A DNA stretch of 6,226 bases from the NCBI GenBank assembly GCA_031264895.1, contig JAISDI010000094.1:1-6226 (forward strand), in the 5' to 3' direction. The notes under the pieces were generated by a model that was given only the letters and a program-made list of their open reading frames with translations, was not told the DNA's origin and did no database searches. The translations under genes were made by a program, and so were the position numbers. Positions 1-5,595 of this stretch are shown piece by piece. The first letter of the stretch is position 1, and every line of letters begins with the position of its first letter. This stretch comes from Endomicrobium sp. GTDB lineage: Bacteria; Elusimicrobiota; Endomicrobiia; Endomicrobiales; Endomicrobiaceae.

Positions 1-1471
1 GATACGCTTCGTAATATTGACGGTCATGAATCTGTTTCATAGCCTGCGCTACTTTTCGTGCTCCGTACCTGAGTTCTGCAACAACCGTCAAGCCGGGCTG
101 AGTCCATACCGCGTCAATCCTCCCGATACTGATAATCGACTTTTCCTGAATATCGAATCCAAGCATTTTCATAATCAGCAAAAACAGCGAATGATAATAT
201 GCTTCGTCTTTAACATGCTGGTCATACGGTATATTTGCCAGCAACATGTGTAAATTCTTTTCCAGACCGGACGCGTCTCCGTCGCATATTTGCCTTTGCA
301 TATCGGAAACCAGGATTTGCATATCTTTTATCGGACAGTTGCTGTATGCATTCAGCAGATGTTCCAAAAACGGTTTTCTAACTTCTTCGTTCGGTATGTC
401 GAGTGTGTATAGAATAGCATGATTCGAAGTATATTCCTTTTCCTTGATGGTAAGATAACCTGTCTGAAGCATCAATGAAAGTTCGCCCGTATGGTCAGGA
501 ATGTAACCGTTAAATGCCCAGTCGCTGGACATGACAGGTACTAATGCAGCCTCAATGTTATTCCGTTTTTTAAGCCTGTCTATAAGGAATGTCGGATTTT
601 CCGGACGAAACCAGTAACAGTCAAACTTTCCATTATCAAAGAATGACAGAATTGAATATGGATTGTAGACCGATGTTTTGCCATCCCACGAGTAGCCATT
701 ATACCATTTTCCCATATTCTCCAGCAATTCACTCCTGCTCATATTATTGTCCAGGGAAACCTTATCTATATATTCGGCGAAATAACTTTCCAGTTCCTCC
801 TGCGTGTAGCCGCATATCGAAACGGAATGCCGGCTTAATGTGATATCGTTAAAGCTGTTCAATCCCATATAAGCCGAAACTCCCACAAATTTTGAAACTC
901 CCGTCAGAAAAATGAAGTTCATGTGTTTGTCCGCCGCTTTCAGTACGCAATAAAATCCATTGAGAATATTTCCGTATGCAGTCATCGTGTCAATGTCCGA
1001 AAAACTGTCGATGGCTGGTTTGGCATATTCATCAACGAGAAAAACCACTCGCCGACCTGTAGATTTATGCAATTGTTCCAGCAGTTCGTAGAATCGGGAG
1101 CCAAGGTAGGAATTTTCAAGAACGATATTGTTTTCCATGGCTACTTTTTCGAGAAAATTCAATAATGCATTGGTCAGCGTTTCAGGATTACTGTATGACA
1201 GTGTATTCCAGTCCAGCCGCACAACAGGATATTGTTTAGTCCAGTCCCATTTGTCGTAAATATAAAGTCCTTCAAAAAGTTTTTTATTCCCGTTAAACAA
1301 TTCTTCAAAAGTACTTATCAACAATGATTTTCCAAACCTTCGCGGGCGGGAAAGAAAGAACACATTACCGTTTTTGACAAGTTCATAGATATACTTCGTC
1401 TTATCAACATAAATTTTATTATCTTTTATCAATTTTGAAAACGATTGAACGCCTATAGGCAAATTTTTCAT
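1..1471 (-). CDS. AAA-ATPase-like / PD-(D/E)XK nuclease-domain protein, 3' end outside the window
   Basis: An uninterrupted frame of 490 codons runs from ATG at 1471 off the left edge, so the C-terminus is missing. I read every codon and found no stop. The N-terminal half is the AAA-ATPase-like domain of this family: Walker A RPRRFGKS (residues 42-49), Walker B VVFLVDEY (142-149, D147/E148), and a sensor-like stretch TGVSKF (190-195) followed by GLNSFNDI. The C-terminal part is the PD-(D/E)XK domain, with D453 in GRIDAV, E466 in VVAELR, and Q480 plus Y486 in QIHDRQYY. The usual EXK lysine is arginine here (R468). The residue after DEY, often Asp in relatives, is Ala150. A Shine-Dalgarno AGAGGG (1476-1481) sits 4 bases before the start. 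Such proteins usually run somewhat over 500 residues, so only a short tail is lost. The molecular role is unknown; nucleic-acid processing or a defence/selfish role is inferred from the domains alone. It is probably an accessory gene beside a core operon. Confidence 0.9.
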   Translation of the reverse strand, partial: MKNLPIGVQSFSKLIKDNKIYVDKTKYIYELVKNGNVFFLSRPRRFGKSLLISTFEELFNGNKKLFEGLYIYDKWDWTKQYPVVRLDWNTLSYSNPETLTNALLNFLEKVAMENNIVLENSYLGSRFYELLEQLHKSTGRRVVFLVDEYAKPAIDSFSDIDTMTAYGNILNGFYCVLKAADKHMNFIFLTGVSKFVGVSAYMGLNSFNDITLSRHSVSICGYTQEELESYFAEYIDKVSLDNNMSRSELLENMGKWYNGYSWDGKTSVYNPYSILSFFDNGKFDCYWFRPENPTFLIDRLKKRNNIEAALVPVMSSDWAFNGYIPDHTGELSLMLQTGYLTIKEKEYTSNHAILYTLDIPNEEVRKPFLEHLLNAYSNCPIKDMQILVSDMQRQICDGDASGLEKNLHMLLANIPYDQHVKDEAYYHSLFLLIMKMLGFDIQEKSIISIGRIDAVWTQPGLTVVAELRYGARKVAQAMKQIHDRQYYEAY

Positions 1472-1525
1472 TTTTCCCTCTGGTAAATCAATTTTTTTAC
1501 TTTTGCCGCTGGCAGCTATCCTTTT

Positions 1526-1553
1526 AATATCAAATTACGCTTGTCAAAATCAA
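1526..1553 (-). promoter_or_regulatory. Candidate sigma70-type promoter for the AAA-ATPase-like gene
   Basis: On the minus strand, TTGATT (1548-1553) and GATATT (1526-1531) are 16 bases apart, each matching four of six consensus positions. A perfect TTGACA also occurs at 1542-1547 but has no -10 at the right distance. A start near 1519 would give a leader of about 50 bases ending at the AGAGGG ribosome site. The match is weak and the region is AT-rich, so chance is a real possibility. The 194-base gap and the lack of a clear terminator leave read-through from the hydrolase gene as an alternative. Confidence 0.3.
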
Positions 1554-1665
1554 GGCTGTACTTTTGTTTAAATTATTTTAATTGATACGTTTTTACGTTT
1601 ATTTTTTTACAGTTTGCGCAAGTTTTGGCAGCAGTTCTTTTTCTATAACGCCAAATGGCAGACTT

Positions 1666-3072
1666 TTAGAAAAATCCTTTTATTTTTTTTAATATTTCTT
1701 CCAAAACTTCCGGCGCAAAAGTTTGTTCTATTTGCCGGTATTCTTCCGGAAGGCCGGTGTTGCATTCTTGAAACAAATGGTTTAAACGCGCGAATATTTT
1801 TAACGCAAAATTTTTATTGCCGCCTTCTTCTAAAGCTTTTTTTACCGCCTTAAAATTTTCTTTAGCGGAAATTTGTAAATCTTTAGCGCCCCATACGGCA
1901 AAAACCGGACATTTGACTTTTTTTAAAGTTTCGGCGGGATTATAGTTTAAATAATCTAACATGCGCGGATTCGTATACATATTAATGTACGCGCGCATAA
2001 AATCGGTTTTCCCCATTCCTTTCGGCACTTCAGCAGGGCTGAAATCGTCAAAAGCTTTGCCAAGATACTCAATTAATAAGCCCCTTGTCTTGCTTATATC
2101 TTCTGTGTCTGTCATTATTTCTATAGACTTTTTGTTTACGCGCAAATCTCTTTTCAGCTGCTTTTTGCCTGTTTTGGCCGCTTTGTTTATGAGTTCAGTT
2201 TGCTTTAAAATTATATTTTTGCCCGAAACGCCTTGCGCGGCAAGCAAAATAATAAAAGAAATATCATTGTCTTCAGACGCCGTTATCGAAGCTATCGCTG
2301 CGCCTTCGCCGTAACCTATAAGGCCTATATTTTTTTCGTCTATTTCTTTTCTTGTTTTAAGATATTCTACGGCAGATTGTACGTCGGAAACAAAATCCGA
2401 AATTTGGGCGGAACCGAAATGCCCCTCAGAATTTGCGACGCCTCTATCGTCGTAACGTAAAACGGCTATACCGTTTCTTGTGAGATAGTCTGCAATGACC
2501 AGAAAAGGTTTGTGCCCAAAAATTTCTTCGTCCCTGTTTTGCGGGCCGTTACCGCTTATAAGCACGACCGCCGCAAAAGGCGTTTTGCCTTGCGGAACGG
2601 TTAAGGTAGCGGCAAGTTTTATTTCGGCTTTTTTGTTTTCAAAAACGATATCTTCTTCTGTATAAGGGTATGGTTTTAAAGGGTCTTGAATTCTTGCGGT
2701 TTGGTTTCTTGAAAAGTTTACGTTAAGTTCAGTTTCGTTTTGTTTGAAAATGCCTTTTATTATGCCGTCTTTGTCGAGAGATCCTTTGTATTCGGCGGCG
2801 AGATCTATGATTTTAAAATATACGTCGGGATTATCAAAAGAAAAGGCCGTTACCGGAGTTTTTTCTTTTTGCGCCGTATTTTCAAACACGGCATAATATG
2901 CGTCTTTAGTTTTATCTTTTTCTACGGTTAATATTACTTTTGAATACGCGCCGCTTTCATGAAGAAGGCCGTACCATCTGCCCAAAATGTCTTGAGCCTG
3001 CGCGCCAAAAGCGGCTGACGAAAAGATAAAGGCTGTCACTAATGTAAATATTATTTTGTTCATAACATTCAT
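1666..3072 (-). CDS. Exported alpha/beta-hydrolase-fold protein lacking the nucleophile serine
   Basis: The 468-residue product has a Sec signal peptide: a basic start, a hydrophobic core at about 7-22, and a likely signal peptidase I site AQA|QD after residue 26. It should therefore be periplasmic or secreted. Residues 27 to about 125 form a small beta-rich domain (starts DILGRWYG, later GIIKGIFKQ) typical of the N-terminus of this hydrolase group. The alpha/beta-hydrolase domain follows, with an oxyanion-hole-like ISGNGPQNRDE (172-182), RYDDRGVANSEG (206-217), the nucleophile elbow GYGEG (253-257), acid D398 in WGAKD, and histidine H432 in LNHLF. Relatives carry GHSEGG at the elbow; here the serine position is G255, so ordinary ester or peptide hydrolysis is not expected. 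The frame is intact and there is no other sign of decay. ATGs at 3072 and 3063 are both possible starts; neither has a clear Shine-Dalgarno, and both keep the signal peptide. It diverges from rpmH. The substrate is unknown. Confidence 0.88.
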   Translation of the reverse strand: MNVMNKIIFTLVTAFIFSSAAFGAQAQDILGRWYGLLHESGAYSKVILTVEKDKTKDAYYAVFENTAQKEKTPVTAFSFDNPDVYFKIIDLAAEYKGSLDKDGIIKGIFKQNETELNVNFSRNQTARIQDPLKPYPYTEEDIVFENKKAEIKLAATLTVPQGKTPFAAVVLISGNGPQNRDEEIFGHKPFLVIADYLTRNGIAVLRYDDRGVANSEGHFGSAQISDFVSDVQSAVEYLKTRKEIDEKNIGLIGYGEGAAIASITASEDNDISFIILLAAQGVSGKNIILKQTELINKAAKTGKKQLKRDLRVNKKSIEIMTDTEDISKTRGLLIEYLGKAFDDFSPAEVPKGMGKTDFMRAYINMYTNPRMLDYLNYNPAETLKKVKCPVFAVWGAKDLQISAKENFKAVKKALEEGGNKNFALKIFARLNHLFQECNTGLPEEYRQIEQTFAPEVLEEILKKIKGFF

Positions 3073-3076
3073 GGAT

Positions 3077-3106
3077 TTGATTTTTTAATGAAATTTTAGA
3101 TATAAT
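3077..3106 (+). promoter_or_regulatory. Sigma70-type promoter of the rpmH operon
   Basis: TTGATT (3077-3082) and a perfect TATAAT (3101-3106) are separated by 18 bases. The start would fall near 3113, leaving a leader of about 120 bases before rpmH. This is the best promoter match in the window and sits where the operon needs one. The start site is inferred from spacing, not measured. Confidence 0.65.
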
Positions 3107-3130
3107 ACCAAAAGTCTTTGCATACGGCAA
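3102..3130 (-). promoter_or_regulatory. Candidate promoter of the hydrolase-fold gene
   Basis: On the minus strand, TTGCCG (3125-3130) lies 17 bases upstream of TATTAT (3102-3107). The matches to consensus are four of six and five of six. Transcription would start near 3095, giving a leader of only about 22 bases before the ATG at 3072. Its -10 occupies the same bases as the -10 of the plus-strand rpmH promoter, so the two polymerases would compete for one site. Confidence 0.5.
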
Positions 3131-3177
3131 GGGTCTTGCAACCGGCATGTCATTGAGGCCGGCGAAATAGAAAGACT
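3113..3177 (+). promoter_or_regulatory. Potential structured leader RNA (three-way junction) upstream of rpmH
   Basis: Three helices can be drawn by hand. P1 pairs AGTCTTT (3113-3119) with AAAGACT (3171-3177), seven contiguous Watson-Crick pairs. P2 pairs GCAAG (3127-3131) with CTTGC (3135-3139) around a 3-base loop. P3 pairs CCGGC (3142-3146) with GCCGG (3158-3162) around an 11-base loop. P1 would begin at the predicted transcription start. A near-repeat, GTCTTTGCA (3114-3122) and GTCTTGCA (3133-3140), means the AAGAC strand has two possible partners, which would allow switching. It does not match any riboswitch consensus I know, and it is not a tRNA because no T-arm or anticodon arm fits. 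No folding energy was calculated. Confidence 0.35.
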
Positions 3178-3197
3178 ATTAGTTATATATTTAAAAC

Positions 3198-3212
3198 GGG
3201 AGAGAAACTCCC
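3198..3212 (+). promoter_or_regulatory. Small hairpin in the rpmH leader
   Basis: GGGAG (3198-3202) pairs with CTCCC (3208-3212) around the loop AGAAA, ending 22 bases before the rpmH start and just upstream of its Shine-Dalgarno (AAAGGA, 3219-3224). No U-run follows, so it is not an intrinsic terminator. It might affect ribosome access or mark an RNA-processing site; both are inference. Confidence 0.4.
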
Positions 3213-3234
3213 AGATGAAAAGGATTATGAACAA

Positions 3235-3369
3235 ATGAAAAGAACGTTTCAGCCTAACAAAGACAGAAGAAAAAAGAAAATCGGATTTATGGCAAGAATG
3301 GCAACGCCCGGCGGAAGAAAAGTTCTTTCCGCGCGCAGAAGAAAAGGCCGCAAAACCATAAGCGCATAA
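3235..3369 (+). CDS. rpmH: 50S ribosomal protein bL34 (L34)
   Basis: A 44-residue, strongly basic protein beginning MKRTFQPN and containing GFMARM, TPGGRKVL and SARRRKGRK, the hallmarks of bL34 over its usual length. It belongs to the large ribosomal subunit and binds 23S rRNA. AAAGGA (3219-3224) serves as ribosome site, 10 bases before the ATG. Two nearby upstream ATGs (3215 and 3227) are in another frame and end in a TGA overlapping this start. It is the first gene of the operon, and rnpA follows after 8 bases, the near-universal bacterial pairing. Confidence 0.97.
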   Translation: MKRTFQPNKDRRKKKIGFMARMATPGGRKVLSARRRKGRKTISA

Positions 3370-3377
3370 ACGTAAAA

Positions 3378-3746
3378 ATGCAGCTAAACAGTCAGTCCTT
3401 TTCATACCGCGAAAGATTACATCTTCAAAAAGATTTTAATAAGGTATTTAAAAAAGGTCTGAAATTTGACAGCAAAGCCATAAAAATTCTGGCTTATATA
3501 AATGAAGACCGGAAAATCAGACGGCTCGGATTGGTTACTCCGCGTAAAGTCGGAACTGCCGTTATAAGAAACCGTACAAAAAGAAGGCTGAGAGAAATTT
3601 TCAGGACAAACAAGCATTCGCTGGAACCGGGCTTGGATTTAATTTTTATCTCCAAACCGGCAGCCGCATCGCTGGATTACGGAAGTTTAAAAAAGATTAT
3701 ACTTAACTCTCTTGAAAGCGCGGGGCTGTGTAAAACCCCAAGGTAA
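3378..3746 (+). CDS. rnpA: Ribonuclease P protein component
   Basis: The 122-residue product is the basic protein subunit that binds RNase P RNA and helps it cleave the 5' leader from precursor tRNAs. Visible family marks are the N-terminal YRERLHLQKDFNKVFKKG (10-27), RRLGLVTPRKVG (48-59, the beta strand leading into the conserved helix), and the signature RNRTKRRLRE (64-73). The last is the RNR motif that contacts the RNA. Length is normal. The chosen ATG at 3378 keeps the full N-terminus; it has no strong Shine-Dalgarno but lies 8 bases after the rpmH stop, so coupled translation is likely. Its final AGG codon doubles as part of the ribosome site for yidD. Confidence 0.96.
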   Translation: MQLNSQSFSYRERLHLQKDFNKVFKKGLKFDSKAIKILAYINEDRKIRRLGLVTPRKVGTAVIRNRTKRRLREIFRTNKHSLEPGLDLIFISKPAAASLDYGSLKKIILNSLESAGLCKTPR

Positions 3747-3750
3747 CAAT

Positions 3751-4005
3751 ATGAAGCGTTTGGCGCTTTTTTTAATTAAATGCTATAAAGTTTTATCTTC
3801 AACAACACCCGCAAGATGTCGTTTCCAGCCGAGCTGTTCCACATATGCTTATCAAGCAATAGAAATGTACGGTTTTTTTAAAGGCTGTCTGCTGGCTTTT
3901 AAAAGGATTATCCGCTGTCATCCTTTTTGTGAAGGCGGCATAGATCCGGTACCTTTACCAAAAAATCAAAACGGCGAAATGCCTATAGGAAATTTAAATG
4001 AATAA
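3751..4005 (+). CDS. yidD: Membrane protein insertion efficiency factor YidD
   Basis: The 84-residue protein has the compact YidD (DUF37) signature: CRFQPSCSTYAYQA (23-36), G41, a GC..AFKR stretch (45-52), RCHPF (55-59) and GGIDPVP (62-68). C23, C29 and C56 are the conserved cysteines. YidD is a small protein on the inner face of the cytoplasmic membrane that supports YidC/Sec-dependent insertion. I start it at 3751, not at the in-frame ATG 3712. Homology begins at MKRLALFLIK, AAGG (3740-3743) gives a ribosome site 7 bases upstream, and this leaves a natural 4-base gap after rnpA instead of a 35-base overlap. The 3' end overlaps yidC by 8 bases. Confidence 0.95.
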   Translation: MKRLALFLIKCYKVLSSTTPARCRFQPSCSTYAYQAIEMYGFFKGCLLAFKRIIRCHPFCEGGIDPVPLPKNQNGEMPIGNLNE

Positions 4006-5578
4006 GAACACGATTTTATTTTTAGCTTTTTCGGCCTTGACTATTTTTGTATGGTCATTTTTCATAGCTCCGCAAAAACAGCGGCAGCAGCAGCCTCAGG
4101 TTAAACAGGAACAAGTTGAAGAAAAGCGGCGCAGTTCGTCGGATTTGCAGTCAGAACCTATTTCTTTAAAATCCGCAGATACAAAAACGCTTAAAGAAAA
4201 TATAAAAATCGAAGAAGAAGAATTTAACATTGAAACCGAAAAATATAAAGCCTCGTTCTCAAACAGAGGAGCGGCGGTTTTGAGCTGGTCTATAAAAGAA
4301 AAAAATGGCGAATGGATCGATTTGGTTCTTCCGCAGGCAGCTCCGGTTATGGCAAATTTTCCGGGATCTAATTATAAAATTGTCTCAAAATCCAATGAAA
4401 AAATAGTTTTTGAACATGTTTCGCACGAAGGGTGGAAAATCACAAAAACTTATTTGCTTTCGCCGGATTCTTATATGCACAATCTCAATATAACTCTTGA
4501 AAAAATTAATGAAGAAAGTTCTCTTCCGCGTATAGAACTTGAATGGGGACCGGGAATTGGCACGGACTTGAAAGAAATGAAAGAAAATATATCCGTAACA
4601 AGAGTGATAGCTTATACGGCAGCCAAGCCCGGCAAACTTAAAAAACTTAAAAAAGAAGCCGAACAAGCCGCTTTGTTCAGATGGGCAGCGCTTGACAACA
4701 GATATTTTCTTGCTGCATTTATCCCTGAAAAATCAATCGATTTTGACCAAATAACGCCTTCAAGAATAGACAAAAAACATCCTTATTCCATGACGCTTAC
4801 CGCAGTTGCTCCAAAAGACAGCGAAAAGAAAGAGTATTCCATAAACTTTTATTTGGGGCCGAAGGGATACGCTTATTTAAAAACATACGATTTGGGGCTT
4901 GAAAAAGCCGTTGATTTCGGGTTTTTCGGATTTTTGAGCAAGATAGCTTTTGCGGTTTTAAATTTCTTTCACGGTTTAACGGGAAATTTTGGCTGGGCTA
5001 TTATAATTTTGACAGTCATACTTCAAATTTTACTGATGCCTTTAACATTAAAAAGTTTAAAGTCTGCCGCTGCAATGAAACGCGTGCAGCCAATGATAAA
5101 AGAAATTCAGGAAAAATATAAAGGCAATCCGCAAAGGCTTAATGCGGAAATGCTTAATATCTACAAAACGCAGAAAGTCAATCCTTTGGGCGGATGTCTG
5201 CCTATGCTTTTACAGCTTCCTATTTTTTGGGCTTTTTTCCAAATGCTCAGAAACTCTTACGAACTAAGAAACGAAGGCTGGATTTTATGGGTAAAAGATT
5301 TGTCCGCCGCAGACCAGTTTATGCACTTTGGCGCGTATAATTTAAATCTTTTACCTTTGATAATGGGCTTAGGCATGTTTTTCCAGCAGAAAATGACTGC
5401 CGCAACTTCAGACCCCACGCAAAAAAAGATAATGTACATAATGCCTGTAGTTTTCACTCTTATGTTCTGGACTTTCCCATCCGGACTTGTGCTTTACTGG
5501 CTTACAAACAGCGTAATTTCAATGATAGAACAATACTTTATAATAAAGAAAGACGAAGCAAAAGTAAAACATGTATAA
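3998..5578 (+). CDS. yidC: Membrane protein insertase YidC (Oxa1 family), Gram-negative type
   Basis: The 526-residue YidC inserts and folds inner-membrane proteins, alone or with SecYEG. The N-terminal anchor helix is at about 5-23. A Q/E/K-rich linker (25-50) leads to the periplasmic domain (about 75-290, including ALFRWAALDNRYFLAAFIPE, 225-244). The conserved insertase core starts near 305: TM2 about 332-350, a charged cytoplasmic hairpin about 355-395, KVNPLGGCLPMLLQLPIFW (393-411) at TM3, TM4 about 448-464, and TM5/TM6 about 478-515 with FPSGLVLYW (493-501). The groove position that is Arg in E. coli (R366), and Arg or Lys in most relatives, is Q343. The C-terminal tail is short and basic. 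AGGA (3987-3990) lies 7 bases before the ATG, inside yidD, so translation is probably coupled. Confidence 0.97.
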   Translation: MNKNTILFLAFSALTIFVWSFFIAPQKQRQQQPQVKQEQVEEKRRSSSDLQSEPISLKSADTKTLKENIKIEEEEFNIETEKYKASFSNRGAAVLSWSIKEKNGEWIDLVLPQAAPVMANFPGSNYKIVSKSNEKIVFEHVSHEGWKITKTYLLSPDSYMHNLNITLEKINEESSLPRIELEWGPGIGTDLKEMKENISVTRVIAYTAAKPGKLKKLKKEAEQAALFRWAALDNRYFLAAFIPEKSIDFDQITPSRIDKKHPYSMTLTAVAPKDSEKKEYSINFYLGPKGYAYLKTYDLGLEKAVDFGFFGFLSKIAFAVLNFFHGLTGNFGWAIIILTVILQILLMPLTLKSLKSAAAMKRVQPMIKEIQEKYKGNPQRLNAEMLNIYKTQKVNPLGGCLPMLLQLPIFWAFFQMLRNSYELRNEGWILWVKDLSAADQFMHFGAYNLNLLPLIMGLGMFFQQKMTAATSDPTQKKIMYIMPVVFTLMFWTFPSGLVLYWLTNSVISMIEQYFIIKKDEAKVKHV

Positions 5579-5595
5579 ACTAAAAAGAGGTAAAA

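Noticed and set aside
1315..1409. Two DnaA-box-like TTATCAACA sequences (1315-1323 and 1401-1409), considered because rpmH often neighbours oriC
   Set aside because: Both lie inside conserved coding sequence of the AAA-ATPase-like gene, differ from TTATCCACA, and have no AT-rich unwinding region or dnaA gene beside them.
1589..1665. Intrinsic terminator after the hydrolase gene
   Set aside because: The palindromes here (TTGCGCAA, ACGT-TTTT-ACGT) are short and no T-run follows on the minus strand.
1961..2314. Plus-strand open frame of 117 codons inside the hydrolase gene
   Set aside because: It is antisense to recognised hydrolase motifs, and its Ser/Ile/Phe-rich composition is that of a shadow frame.
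3113..3177. tRNA-like cloverleaf, suggested by the 7-pair closing stem
   Set aside because: Only two inner arms form, there is no T-arm sequence or anticodon arm of proper size, and at 65 bases it is too short.
3085..3405. Minus-strand open frame of 106 codons across the rpmH leader and rpmH
   Set aside because: It is the antisense shadow of rpmH plus its leader, has no recognisable motif, and would run through the shared promoter region.
3712..3750. Upstream in-frame ATG giving YidD 13 more residues
   Set aside because: The extra residues are outside the family homology, overlap rnpA by 35 bases, and lack a better ribosome site than the ATG at 3751.
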